From Pelagerythrobacter aerophilus (GTDB lineage Bacteria > Pseudomonadota > Alphaproteobacteria > Sphingomonadales > Sphingomonadaceae): DNA of 64,000 bases. Shown here in pieces: positions 14,876-23,289 of this stretch. The position numbers were made by a program, and so were the translations under genes. The notes under the pieces were generated by a model that did no database searches, was not told the origin of the DNA, and saw nothing but the letters and a program-made list of their open reading frames with translations. The stretch's first letter is position 1, and every line of letters starts with the position of its first letter. Where the stretch lies: contig NZ_QXFK01000014.1 of assembly GCF_003581645.1 (NCBI RefSeq), positions 124,001 through 188,000 of the forward strand, given 5' to 3'.

Positions 14876-16012
14876 GTGATCAGAGCCGCCCTGACCACGG
14901 CCGCGGCGCTGGTGGCAGCGTTCTGCCTCCCCGCGTCGGCGGCCGAGCCGCCCAGCGATCCCTACGCCCCGGCGCGCGAGATCGTCGCGGACATGAACCG
15001 GATCGTGACGCCCGACGGCGTTCAGGAGACCTTCGTGGCCACGCTGGGCGGCGCGAAGCAGGTCGTCAACGTTCGCGGAACCGACCGTGACAATCCGATC
15101 CTGGTCTTCGTCCACGGCGGGCCCGGCGCGGTGGAGATGCCGTTCGCCTGGACCTTCCAGCGTCCGTGGGAGGATTTCTTCACGGTGGTCCATTACGACC
15201 AGCGCGGCGCCGGCCGGTCCTATCCGCTCAACCCGCCGAAAGCGCTCGCCCCCACCATGACGCTGGAGCGCTACCGGGACGACGCCATCGAACTGATCGA
15301 GTTGCTGCAGGAGCGCTACGGCAAGCGCAAGGTCGTGCTGATGGGGCATAGCTGGGGCTCGTTCGTGGGGCTGGCGGTGGCTTTGGAGCGGCCGGATCTA
15401 CTCCACGCCTATGTCGGGGTCGGGCAAGGCATCGATTTTCGCGAAGGCGAGAAGGCCGGCATGGCCTGGACGCGGGCCCAGGCGCTCGCGGCGGGGAACG
15501 AGGAGGCGGTTGCCGCGATCGATGCGCTCGCGCCCTATCCCATGGCGGGCCCGTTCACGATCGAGCAGGCCGACGGCTGGCGGAAGTACGCGATGCCGTA
15601 CGGCTCGCTGCTGTACAACCGCCCCCCGGGGGAGACGCTCTACTTCCACCAGCCGCGCCTCTCGCCGCTCTACACCCCGGCGGATCGCAAGGCCTGGGGT
15701 GAGGGCAGCGTCTTCACCGTGACGACGCTCTGGCCGCGCCTGGCCGATGTCAGCTTCGCCGACGTCGATCGGGTCGAGGTGCCGCTGGTGTTTCTCCTCG
15801 GGCGGCACGATTACACCGTGCCATCGCCGGTCGCGGCTGAATGGTTCGAGGAAGTCGAGGCGCCTTCCAAGGAACTGATCTGGTTCGAGCATTCGGCGCA
15901 TATGCCGATGTTCGAAGAACCCGGCCTGTTCCTCGCCGCGCTGCTGCGCGAAGTGGTTCCCCTGACCGGTGGCGGACAGGCCTCCGCAAACGTCGATCAG
16001 AAAGGTTCCTGA
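14876..16012 (+). CDS. Secreted alpha/beta hydrolase, proline-iminopeptidase-like
   Basis: GTG at 14876, 2 bases after the upstream stop, gives 378 residues with a signal peptide ending at about PASAA (residues 1-24). Motifs are the oxyanion FVHGGPGA, DQRGAGRS and the nucleophile elbow GHSWGS. A late aspartate lies in LLGRHDYTV and a histidine in EHSAHMP, giving a Ser-Asp-His triad. It is related to prolyl aminopeptidases of the S33 family. It sits between the two carboxynorspermidine genes, which is unexpected for a periplasmic hydrolase, and the link may be positional only. Confidence 0.82.
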   Translation: MIRAALTTAAALVAAFCLPASAAEPPSDPYAPAREIVADMNRIVTPDGVQETFVATLGGAKQVVNVRGTDRDNPILVFVHGGPGAVEMPFAWTFQRPWEDFFTVVHYDQRGAGRSYPLNPPKALAPTMTLERYRDDAIELIELLQERYGKRKVVLMGHSWGSFVGLAVALERPDLLHAYVGVGQGIDFREGEKAGMAWTRAQALAAGNEEAVAAIDALAPYPMAGPFTIEQADGWRKYAMPYGSLLYNRPPGETLYFHQPRLSPLYTPADRKAWGEGSVFTVTTLWPRLADVSFADVDRVEVPLVFLLGRHDYTVPSPVAAEWFEEVEAPSKELIWFEHSAHMPMFEEPGLFLAALLREVVPLTGGGQASANVDQKGS

Positions 16013-16016
16013 GCCG

Positions 16017-17195
16017 ATGGAAACCAGAGCCGGCGATCCGGGCGCTTTCGCCCATTTCGATCTCCACCGTGTCGACAGCCCCGCGTTCGTCGTCGACGCG
16101 GCCAAGCTGCGCGCGAACCTGCAGGTGCTCGCGGACATTCGCGACGCCGCGGACATCAAGGTGCTTGCCGCGCTCAAGGCGTTCTCGATGTGGAGCGTCG
16201 CCTCGATCGTCGGCGAGTATCTCGACGGGGTGTGCACCTCGGGCCTGTGGGAAGCGCGGCTGGCGAGCGAGTTCTACGACGGTGAGATCGCGACCTACTC
16301 GGCCGCCTACAAGCCCGACGAACTGGAGGAAGTCTGCAGGCTCTCGGATCATGTGATCTTCAACTCGCCGGGCCAGCTCGAGCGCGCGGCGCTGATCCTC
16401 GAGCAGGCGCGGGCGAGCGGGCAGGACTTCGATGTGGGGCTGCGGCTCAATCCGCTGTGCCCCTGCGGCGAGGTGCCGCGCTACGACCCCTCTTCGCCCG
16501 GCTCGCGGCTCGGCTTTCCGATCGACCAACTCACGCCCGAGGTCATGGAGCAGGTCGACGGCATCCACTTTCACAACTTGTGCGAGCAGGACTTCGACCC
16601 GCTCCGGCGCACCTGGGACAAGGTGTTCGACGCGATCGAGCCGTGGTTCGGGCAGCTCAAGTGGATCAACATGGGCGGCGGGCACCACATCACCCGTGCC
16701 GATTATCAGCGCGAGGAACTGGTCGAGTTCCTGCGGGATGCGAAGGAGGATACCGGGGCTGAGATCTACCTCGAGCCGGGCGAAGCCGTGGCGCTCGATG
16801 CCGGGATCCTCGTGGGAACGATCCTCGATTCGATGTGGAACGGAATGCCGCTTGCGGTGATGGACATCTCCGCCACTTGCCACATGCCGGACGTGATCGA
16901 GGCGCCTTACCGACCGGCAATGCTGCACGAGGAAGCCGCAGGCGAGGGCGATCCCGTCCGCCTCGGCGGGCCATCCTGCCTCGCGGGCGACGTGATCGGC
17001 GATTATCGCCTGCCCGTGCCCTGCGAGCCGGGCCAGCGAATCGCCTTCCTCGATCAGGCCCACTATTCGATGGTGAAGACCAACACCTTCAACGGCGTCC
17101 AATTGCCTTCTATCTGGCTCTGGGACAGTGAAACCGACGCGCTCGATCAGGTGAAGAGCTTTGACTACGAAGATTTTCGCGACCGGTTGAGTTAG
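16017..17195 (+). CDS. nspC: Carboxynorspermidine decarboxylase
   Basis: This alanine-racemase-fold PLP enzyme of 392 residues has lysine K54 in VLAALKAFSMWS, the family block HFHNLCEQDFDPL, the glycine-rich phosphate site NMGGGHH, CHMPDVIEAPYRP, and FLDQAHYSMVKTNTFNG at the end. These are specific to NspC, which converts carboxy(nor)spermidine to (nor)spermidine. The ATG at 16017 lies 4 bases after the hydrolase stop; a longer in-frame extension upstream overlaps that gene and is less likely. It completes the pathway begun at 13662. Confidence 0.93.
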   Translation: METRAGDPGAFAHFDLHRVDSPAFVVDAAKLRANLQVLADIRDAADIKVLAALKAFSMWSVASIVGEYLDGVCTSGLWEARLASEFYDGEIATYSAAYKPDELEEVCRLSDHVIFNSPGQLERAALILEQARASGQDFDVGLRLNPLCPCGEVPRYDPSSPGSRLGFPIDQLTPEVMEQVDGIHFHNLCEQDFDPLRRTWDKVFDAIEPWFGQLKWINMGGGHHITRADYQREELVEFLRDAKEDTGAEIYLEPGEAVALDAGILVGTILDSMWNGMPLAVMDISATCHMPDVIEAPYRPAMLHEEAAGEGDPVRLGGPSCLAGDVIGDYRLPVPCEPGQRIAFLDQAHYSMVKTNTFNGVQLPSIWLWDSETDALDQVKSFDYEDFRDRLS

Positions 17196-17251
17196 CGGGG
17201 GTTGGCGGGGCTGACGGTCCGTGGAAGGATCGCCGCGAGACGTTTGGGGGA

Positions 17252-17767
17252 ATGCCGGTGCGAAAATTCCATCTTCTTGTCGCGTCAATCGTACTCGCGG
17301 GCGGGAACGTGGCGGCTGCACCGGCGGCACGGGCTCAGGGCTATTCGGCCGAACGCCTGGTGAAGTCGGTCGATCTCGACGATCTCAAGGCGATCGTCGA
17401 ATCGCTCGGCCATCGCGTCAGCGAACAGGGGAAATTCGGCGATGTCAGCCTCTCCGCGACCGATGCCCAGGAGACTAACTACATCCTCATCGGAACCGCC
17501 TGCAACGCCAACGGAGTTCCCGGATGCCAGGGCGTGATGATGCAGGTCCGGTTCGACCCGGATGAGAGTGTCGATGCCGAAAGCCTCGCGCGGGCCAATT
17601 TGTCGCAGGCAGCCGTCAACACCTGGCGCGACCCGGCGAACGGTACGATCGGCGTCACTCGCTACGTCGTGCTGGACCATGGGATCACGATGGCGAACTT
17701 GCGGGAAAACGTGAACGTCCTCCTCTCGCTCACGCCCAGTGTGGTGGATGCGCTCCTCGATAAATAA
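17252..17767 (+). CDS. YbjN domain-containing exported protein
   Basis: The 171-residue product has an N-terminal signal peptide of about 27 residues (hydrophobic, then PAARAQG). The mature part contains the YbjN core (SVDLDDLKAIVESLGHRVSE, then a beta-sheet with YVVLDHGITMANLRENV). It has two cysteines in CNANGVPGC, probably a disulfide. It lies 56 bases after nspC and might share its transcript. YbjN proteins are stress-linked with unclear biochemistry. The ATG at 17252 gives the complete signal peptide. Confidence 0.75.
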   Translation: MPVRKFHLLVASIVLAGGNVAAAPAARAQGYSAERLVKSVDLDDLKAIVESLGHRVSEQGKFGDVSLSATDAQETNYILIGTACNANGVPGCQGVMMQVRFDPDESVDAESLARANLSQAAVNTWRDPANGTIGVTRYVVLDHGITMANLRENVNVLLSLTPSVVDALLDK

Positions 17768-17840
17768 ATCCGCACGGATCGTCCCGCCGCACCCCCGTTT
17801 CGTCCCCTCTTCGGTTGCGGGGAAAAGCGCGAGTTTTCAC

Positions 17841-17867
17841 TTGCGGTTCACGCTGCGAAGCTTATAG
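17841..17867 (+). promoter_or_regulatory. Candidate promoter for the ornithine decarboxylase leader
   Basis: TTGCGG (17841-17846) and TTATAG (17862-17867) are separated by 15 bases, slightly short for sigma-70. Transcription from here would begin near 17873, producing a leader of about 75 bases before the TTG start. It is one of the few AT-rich hexamer pairs in the interval. Low confidence. Confidence 0.3.
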
Positions 17868-17869
17868 GC

Positions 17870-17946
17870 GCACCCCGCTGCCCCAAGGGGACTTCCTAAC
17901 CGCAAGGCAGCCTCGTTCGAACTTAACCGTTTGGGGGTCCCTTGAG
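17870..17946 (+). ncRNA. Structured leader upstream of ornithine decarboxylase (speF-type RNA candidate)
   Basis: GCUGCC (17877-17882) pairs with GGCAGC (17906-17911). A competing pairing joins the AAGGGGAC region (17885-17892) and CCCC (17881-17884) to GGGGGUCCC (17933-17941) just before the start codon, which would mask the ribosome-binding site. The interval contains no ATG. A regulatory RNA motif named speF is described upstream of alphaproteobacterial ornithine decarboxylases; whether this sequence matches it needs a covariance-model search. Confidence 0.45.
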
Positions 17947-19149
17947 TTGCACATCCATCCTGACGCCCGGTCTGTAGTTCGCGCTCTCGCGCCGGACGAG
18001 CCGGTTATCCTCAATCGCCCGCATGCTGCGGAGCGCGCAGCGCGTTTCTTCGTCGAGAAGTTTCCGGGCAGGTCGCTCTACGCGGTGAAGGCCAATCCTT
18101 CGCCCGACCTGCTGCAGGTCCTGTGGAACGGCGGAGTGACGCACTTCGACGTCGCCTCGATCGCAGAGGTGCGCCTGGTGCGCGCCATGCTGCCCGAAGC
18201 GACGCTGTGCTTCATGCATCCGGTGAAGACGCCGCGCGCGATTCGCGAGGCCTACTTCGACCATGGGGTGAAGACCTTCAGCCTCGATACGATCGAGGAA
18301 CTGGCCAAGATCGTCGAGGCGACAACCGCTGAGGACGGCACACATGCGGCCGACCTGCGGCTGCTGGTGCGCCTGCGCGTCTCGTCCGACTATTCCGAGC
18401 TCAGCCTTGCCTCGAAGTTCGGCGTCGATCTGGTCGACGCTGCGCCGCTGCTCCAGGCGACTCGCCAGCATTGCGACTGGCTGGGTGTGTGCTTCCATGT
18501 CGGTAGCCAGGCCATGACGCCTTTTGCCTATGTCCAGGCGCTGGAGCGCGTGCGCGCCGCGGTGGCGGAGGCGAGTGTGGTGATCGACGTGGTCGACGTC
18601 GGCGGCGGCTTCCCGTCGGTCTATCCGGACATGGAGCCCCCGCCGCTGGAGGATTACTTCGAAGTCATCCATCGCCACTTCGAGAACCTGCCGATCGCCT
18701 ATAACGCCGAGCTGTGGTGCGAGCCCGGCCGCGCGCTTTGTGCCGAGTATTCCTCGGTCGTGGTGCGGGTCGAGAAGCGCCGCGGGGACGAGCTCTACAT
18801 CAACGACGGGGCGTACGGCGCGCTGTTCGATGCGGCGCATGTCGACTGGCGTTTCCCGGTTGCGACTCTCGAGGACGACTTGCGCGATCCGCTGCAGGAA
18901 TTCGCCTTCTACGGGCCGACCTGCGACGATGCCGATTATATGAAGGGCCCCTTCATGCTCCCCGGCGACATCCAGGCAGGCGACTATATCGAGATCGGCA
19001 TGCTCGGCGCCTATGGTGCGGCGATGAAGACCGGCTTCAATGGCTTCGGCAACGCGCAGCAGATCGTGGTGGGCGACGAGCCTATGGCGAGCCTCTACCG
19101 CGGCGATCGCGAGCGTCCGGTGACCGACAACGTGGTGAGCCTGCGCTGA
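17947..19149 (+). CDS. Ornithine/lysine-type decarboxylase (group IV, alanine-racemase fold)
   Basis: The 400-residue PLP enzyme has the lysine in LYAVKANPSPDLL, HVGSQ, the phosphate loop VVDVGGGFPS, CEPGRALCAE, and the catalytic cysteine block YGPTCDDADYM. These match eukaryote-like ornithine decarboxylases common in alphaproteobacteria, which make putrescine. I chose TTG at 17947 because the conserved start LHIHPDARSV follows directly and GGGGG lies just upstream; no ATG or GTG is in frame nearby. The open frame back to 17815 covers the leader RNA and is unlikely to be coding. It supplies putrescine to the carboxynorspermidine route nearby. Confidence 0.88.
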   Translation: MHIHPDARSVVRALAPDEPVILNRPHAAERAARFFVEKFPGRSLYAVKANPSPDLLQVLWNGGVTHFDVASIAEVRLVRAMLPEATLCFMHPVKTPRAIREAYFDHGVKTFSLDTIEELAKIVEATTAEDGTHAADLRLLVRLRVSSDYSELSLASKFGVDLVDAAPLLQATRQHCDWLGVCFHVGSQAMTPFAYVQALERVRAAVAEASVVIDVVDVGGGFPSVYPDMEPPPLEDYFEVIHRHFENLPIAYNAELWCEPGRALCAEYSSVVVRVEKRRGDELYINDGAYGALFDAAHVDWRFPVATLEDDLRDPLQEFAFYGPTCDDADYMKGPFMLPGDIQAGDYIEIGMLGAYGAAMKTGFNGFGNAQQIVVGDEPMASLYRGDRERPVTDNVVSLR

Positions 19150-19174
19150 GCAGGCTTCTGCCCCGCGCGACCGG

Positions 19175-20377
19175 CTACGGCCTCGCGCGGGGGAGACAGG
19201 CCCCTACGGACGGGTCGGTGAAGATCCGGCAGTCGAAGTAGATCGCCTCGGCATTGCCATTCCGCGCTGGCAGGAAGCTGAAGCGAAGGGCACGGCGTGC
19301 TTCGCCGGTCAGTGGCAGCTGGGCCGGAATCGCCGCCGCATCATCCCAGCCATAGACTTGGCAATAGGCGTCGCCCGGGCACAGGGCGCGGGCGCGCTCC
19401 ACCAGCGTCTGCGGCGCATCCCCGCGCGCGACGAGCACGAAATGGACGCCTGGCGCGGGAGAGTCGGGAGATGCGTCCGATGCCTCCGCTGCTCCAGCCG
19501 GAGGCTCCTCCGACCCGGTCCCGCCCGGTGTGGTGATCGTACGAACCGCCGTTCCCTGTTCGGCAAGCCGGGGGAGGAGCAGATCCGCCGGTCGGTCGAT
19601 CTCCTGCGCTGTCCTCCGCAGCGTCAGCGGGTCGGGTTCGCCGCCCGTGTAACGCGCGGACAGCGCCGCGCCGCTCCCCCACCAGCCGCGCCAGCGGAAG
19701 AACAGGTGCGGCCCGACCGCGGCTATCTTGTCCAGTTCGCCGCTCCAGGCCGGATAGACGTAATCTGCGTGGTAGTGCGTTGCCGTTCCGACAGGCGGGT
19801 GGACGTACCCCCCCAGCGCCTCCTCCGCCCGCTGTCGCGCCGCTCGCCACAGGTCGTCGGAATAGCGGCGGGCGAGAGAGCCGTCGCAGGTGAAGGTGAA
19901 CTGGCATCCGGTTGGCCGCTCGGACCCCTGAAAAACCACGCCGCACACCGTGTTCGCGAAGGCCGGATGGCGCACCCGGTTGAGGATCACCTGCATCACC
20001 GCGCGCTGGTCGGCCTCGCCTCCACCGGCCTCGGCCATCGCGGCAAGCGCAAGACAGTCGCGCGCCCGGACACGGTCTGCGGAGGTGCCCTGAAAGGCGA
20101 AAGGCCGAGCGGCGGCCGGATCGGTGTCGGCAAAGGGAACGGCGGCGTTGCGCGCCCGCGCATCCTCGGCGGGAAGCGTGGAGAGGATCGTGCCTTCGTC
20201 CTCGGCGCTGGCGGGCAGGGCATCGAGCGGCGGGGTGACTGCGGGGGGAGGCGCCGTGACCGCCGGTTGATCAGCTATGCCGAACAGCGCCAGCGCCGCG
20301 AAGGCGAGCGCGAGAATTGCGGAGACCGCATAGAGAGGGGCGTTCTCGCGCCACTGCCGGGATTGGCTCTCGTCCAT
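19175..20377 (-). CDS. Cell wall hydrolase with SleB/CwlJ domain
   Basis: The 400-residue product has one N-terminal membrane segment (about 15-36), a proline/alanine linker and a SleB domain CLALAAMAEAGGGEADQRAV (about 108-127) with the presumed catalytic E116, then VILNRVRHPAFANTVCGVVFQG. A C-terminal extension of about 150 residues is of unknown fold. It is likely anchored in the inner membrane and cleaves peptidoglycan in the periplasm. It is transcribed away from the ornithine decarboxylase gene and ends close to it. Confidence 0.85.
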   Translation of the reverse strand: MDESQSRQWRENAPLYAVSAILALAFAALALFGIADQPAVTAPPPAVTPPLDALPASAEDEGTILSTLPAEDARARNAAVPFADTDPAAARPFAFQGTSADRVRARDCLALAAMAEAGGGEADQRAVMQVILNRVRHPAFANTVCGVVFQGSERPTGCQFTFTCDGSLARRYSDDLWRAARQRAEEALGGYVHPPVGTATHYHADYVYPAWSGELDKIAAVGPHLFFRWRGWWGSGAALSARYTGGEPDPLTLRRTAQEIDRPADLLLPRLAEQGTAVRTITTPGGTGSEEPPAGAAEASDASPDSPAPGVHFVLVARGDAPQTLVERARALCPGDAYCQVYGWDDAAAIPAQLPLTGEARRALRFSFLPARNGNAEAIYFDCRIFTDPSVGACLPRARP

Positions 20378-20421
20378 TGCCGCTATCTAGCGTCGCAGGC
20401 GGCGGTGACCAGTGGCAGCGC

Positions 20422-21642
20422 TCAGGCTGCCCGTGCGAGCTCCAGCTCGAGACGGTCCCAGATCTCCACCAGCGCGGTGGTCAGATCGTCCATCATCGCT
20501 TCGGTGTGCGTCGGGCCGGGGGTGAAGCGCAGCCGCTCGGTGCCGCGCGGCACGGTCGGGAAGTTGATCGGCTGCACATAGGCGCCGTACTCGGCGAGCA
20601 GAATGTCGCTGATTTTCTTCGCGCGCACCGGATCGCCGACCATCAGCGGCACGATGTGCGTCTGGCTCGGCATGACCGGCAGACCGGCAGCGGCGAACTT
20701 CGCCTTGAGCAGCGCGGCGTTGCGCTGCTGCGCCTCGCGTTCCTCGTTCGATTCCTTGAGGTGCCGCACCGCCGCGAGCACGCCCGCGACGAGAACGGGG
20801 CTGAGCGAGGTCGTGAAGATGAACCCGGGCGCATAGCTGCGGATGCAGTCGATCACGCGCGTGTCGGCCGCGATATAGCCGCCCATGACGCCGAACGCCT
20901 TGCCCAGCGTGCCTTCGATGATGTCGATCCGGTGCGCGGCCTCGTCACGCTCCGAAATTCCGCCGCCGCGCTTGCCGTACATGCCGACGGCGTGGACCTC
21001 ATCGATATAGGTCAGCGCGTTGTATTTCTCGGCAAGGTCGCAGATCGCGTGGATCGGCGCGATGTCCGCGTCCATCGAATAGACGCTCTCGAACGCGATC
21101 AGCTTGGGCGTCTCGGGCGCTTCGGCTGCAAGCAGCTCTTCCAGATGCTCGAGATCGTTGTGGCGGAAGACGCGCTTCTCGCAGCCCGAGTTGCGGATGC
21201 CGGCGATCATGCTCGCGTGGTTGAGCTCGTCGGAGAAGATCACGCAGCCGGGCAACAGCTTCGCCAGGGTTGAGAGTGTCGCGTCGTTGGAGACATAGCC
21301 GCTGGTGAACAGCAGTGCACCGTCCTTGCCGTGCAGGTCGGCGAGTTCGCGCTCGAGCTGGACGTGGAAGTGCGTGTTGCCGCCGATGTTGCGGGTGCCG
21401 CCCGAGCCGGCGCCGACATCGTGCAGCGCCTCTTCCATCGCCGCGATGACTTTCGGGTGCTGGCCCATCGAGAGGTAATCGTTCGAGCACCAGACGGTGA
21501 TCGGCTTCGGCCCATTGTGCCCGGCGAAGCAGCGCGCGTTGGGGAAGGTGCCCTTGTTGCGCATGATATCGATGAAGACGCGGTAACGGCCTTCCGAGTG
21601 CAGGCGGTCGATCGCCTGATCGAAGATCTGATTGTAATTCAT
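20422..21642 (-). CDS. hemA: 5-aminolevulinate synthase
   Basis: This PLP enzyme of 406 residues condenses glycine and succinyl-CoA, the first step of heme synthesis in alphaproteobacteria. Key blocks are [38 protein letters not shown], the PLP lysine in [13 protein letters not shown], and [15 protein letters not shown]. The start MNYNQIFDQ at 21642 fits the family; a 16-residue longer frame exists upstream. It lies 101 bases from murI on the same strand. Confidence 0.96.
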   Translation of the reverse strand: MNYNQIFDQAIDRLHSEGRYRVFIDIMRNKGTFPNARCFAGHNGPKPITVWCSNDYLSMGQHPKVIAAMEEALHDVGAGSGGTRNIGGNTHFHVQLERELADLHGKDGALLFTSGYVSNDATLSTLAKLLPGCVIFSDELNHASMIAGIRNSGCEKRVFRHNDLEHLEELLAAEAPETPKLIAFESVYSMDADIAPIHAICDLAEKYNALTYIDEVHAVGMYGKRGGGISERDEAAHRIDIIEGTLGKAFGVMGGYIAADTRVIDCIRSYAPGFIFTTSLSPVLVAGVLAAVRHLKESNEEREAQQRNAALLKAKFAAAGLPVMPSQTHIVPLMVGDPVRAKKISDILLAEYGAYVQPINFPTVPRGTERLRFTPGPTHTEAMMDDLTTALVEIWDRLELELARAA

Positions 21643-21742
21643 CGCACGCTCGCGCCTCGCCGTCCGATCCCGGCCGTTCCGAGCGGGCATTTAGGCCGCT
21701 CCCGCTTGTATTTCCACCGCGATCTTTGCGAGCGATTCGCAG

Positions 21743-22537
21743 CTAGAATTTATCGAGGCGCTCGATCCCGCAAGCGCGGAACGCCCCGGCTAGCGACTCG
21801 AACCGCTCGATCGGCCCGGTGGTGACGGCGCGATCCGGTTCGCTCCGCGCCATGGGCTGCCCCGCGACGAGGTGTGCGATCCGGCGTGCGATGCCCTGGG
21901 CGCCGTCGACGAACTTCACCCCTGGGCCGAACGCGTCCCCCAGCTCCGCCTGCAGGAGCGGGAAATGGGTGCAAGCAAGCACAACGGTGTCGATCTCGTC
22001 CCCGCCGGGCTGCCTGCGAAGCCCTGCCACGGCCTCGTCGATCGCCGCGGGATCGACCGGGCGCCCGCGCAACTTGGCCTCCGCCGCATCCACCAGACCG
22101 GGCGCAGCGTGCCGCAGCAACGTCTTGGCGTCCGCGAACTGTGCTTCGAGATTGTCCACATAGGCCTGACGGATCGTCGCCGCAGTGCCGAGCAATCCGA
22201 TCGTGCCGCTGCGCGTTTCGCTGGCTGCGGGCTTGATCGCGGGCACCGTCCCGACGATCGGGATTTCGAGCACCTCGCGCACCATGCCGAGCGCGATCGT
22301 GCTCGCGGTGTTGCAGGCAATGCAGATCAGCCGCGGGTTCCAGCGCTCCGCCATTCGCCCGAGCAGCCCGCAGACTCGCGCCGCGACTTCGGCCTCGCTC
22401 TTGGTGCCATAGGGCAGGCCGGCGAGATCCGCGGCGTAGATCACCGGCGCCTGCGGCAGCGTCTTGCGCACCTCCGCCAGCACACTGAGCCCGCCGACAC
22501 CGGAATCGAACAGCAGGATAGGGGATGAATCGTCCAA
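21743..22537 (-). CDS. murI: Glutamate racemase
   Basis: The 264-residue cofactor-independent racemase makes D-glutamate for peptidoglycan. It has LLFDSGVGGLSVL (9-21), with D11 and S12, the first catalytic cysteine C75 in CIACNTAST, and the second in VLACTHFPLL. Length and motifs match the family fully. The gene is upstream of hemA on the same strand. Confidence 0.95.
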   Translation of the reverse strand: MDDSSPILLFDSGVGGLSVLAEVRKTLPQAPVIYAADLAGLPYGTKSEAEVAARVCGLLGRMAERWNPRLICIACNTASTIALGMVREVLEIPIVGTVPAIKPAASETRSGTIGLLGTAATIRQAYVDNLEAQFADAKTLLRHAAPGLVDAAEAKLRGRPVDPAAIDEAVAGLRRQPGGDEIDTVVLACTHFPLLQAELGDAFGPGVKFVDGAQGIARRIAHLVAGQPMARSEPDRAVTTGPIERFESLAGAFRACGIERLDKF

Positions 22538-22560
22538 GGAACCATTTCCGTTCGGGCCGC

Positions 22561-22622
22561 GCTTGTCGAAGCCCCGCTTTTTCTTCTAGCGCCGTAGAAG
22601 AGAGAACGGCCCTTCGACAAGC
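22561..22622. repeat. Inverted-repeat element upstream of plsY
   Basis: GCTTGTCGAAG (22561-22571) and CTTCGACAAGC (22612-22622) are perfect 11-base arms around a partly self-complementary centre (TTCTTCTAGC...TAGAAG). CCCTTCGACAAGCTCAGGG is a common extragenic repeat wording in sphingomonads and related alphaproteobacteria. It lies between the divergent murI and plsY genes. Confidence 0.6.
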
Positions 22623-22665
22623 TCAGGGCAAACGGTTATCTGCTGCTGAAGGGAGGGGCGCTGCC

Positions 22666-23289
22666 ATGGACGTGACCACCGATACCTTGCTTGCCGCGCT
22701 GCTCGGCTACTTGTGCGGCTCGATTCCCTTCGGGCTGATTCTCGCGCGGCTCGCCGGGCTGGGCGACGTGCGCAAGATCGGCAGCGGCAATATCGGCGCG
22801 ACCAACGTGCTGCGCACCGGCAACAAGGCGGTCGCCGCAGCCACCCTGCTGCTCGATCTCGCCAAGGGGTTTGTGGCAGTGCTGCTCGCCGTGCACCTGC
22901 TTACAGGGCCAAGCGAGATGCCCGGTGCCGCCCTCGCTCCGGCGCCCGTGGCCGCGGTTTTCGCAGTGCTCGGCCACTGTTTCCCGGTCTGGCTCGGGTT
23001 CAAGGGAGGGAAGGGCGTTGCGACCAATGCCGGCGTCAGCTTCGGCCTCGCTTGGCCGATCGGCCTCGCCTACGCGCTTGTGTGGCTCGGCGTGCTGGGG
23101 CTGAGCCGGATCAGCTCGCTTGCGGGGATGAGCGCGGTGGTCGCTGCGGCCATCGTCGCCGCTGTGCTCGGTCACACCGCCTACGTCCCCGCGCTGGTGC
23201 TGATCGCGCTGATCGTGATCTGGCTCCACCGCGAGAACCTCAAGCGCCTGGCGAACGGCACCGAGCCGAAAGTCGGTTCCAAGGGGTGA
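22666..23289 (+). CDS. plsY: Acyl-phosphate glycerol-3-phosphate acyltransferase
   Basis: The 207-residue membrane protein has GSIPFGLILARL, GSGNIGATNVLR and GFKGGKGVAT, the three conserved PlsY loops, and about six membrane segments. It makes lysophosphatidic acid from acyl-phosphate. The ATG at 22666 has AAGGGAGGGG about 7 bases upstream. Its TGA overlaps the GTG start of dprA by 4 bases. Confidence 0.95.
   Translation: MDVTTDTLLAALLGYLCGSIPFGLILARLAGLGDVRKIGSGNIGATNVLRTGNKAVAAATLLLDLAKGFVAVLLAVHLLTGPSEMPGAALAPAPVAAVFAVLGHCFPVWLGFKGGKGVATNAGVSFGLAWPIGLAYALVWLGVLGLSRISSLAGMSAVVAAAIVAAVLGHTAYVPALVLIALIVIWLHRENLKRLANGTEPKVGSKG

Noticed and set aside
22612-22630. CTTCGACAAGCTCAGGG considered as a phage attachment site
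   Set aside because: This wording is a common dispersed repeat, and no integrase or tRNA gene is nearby.
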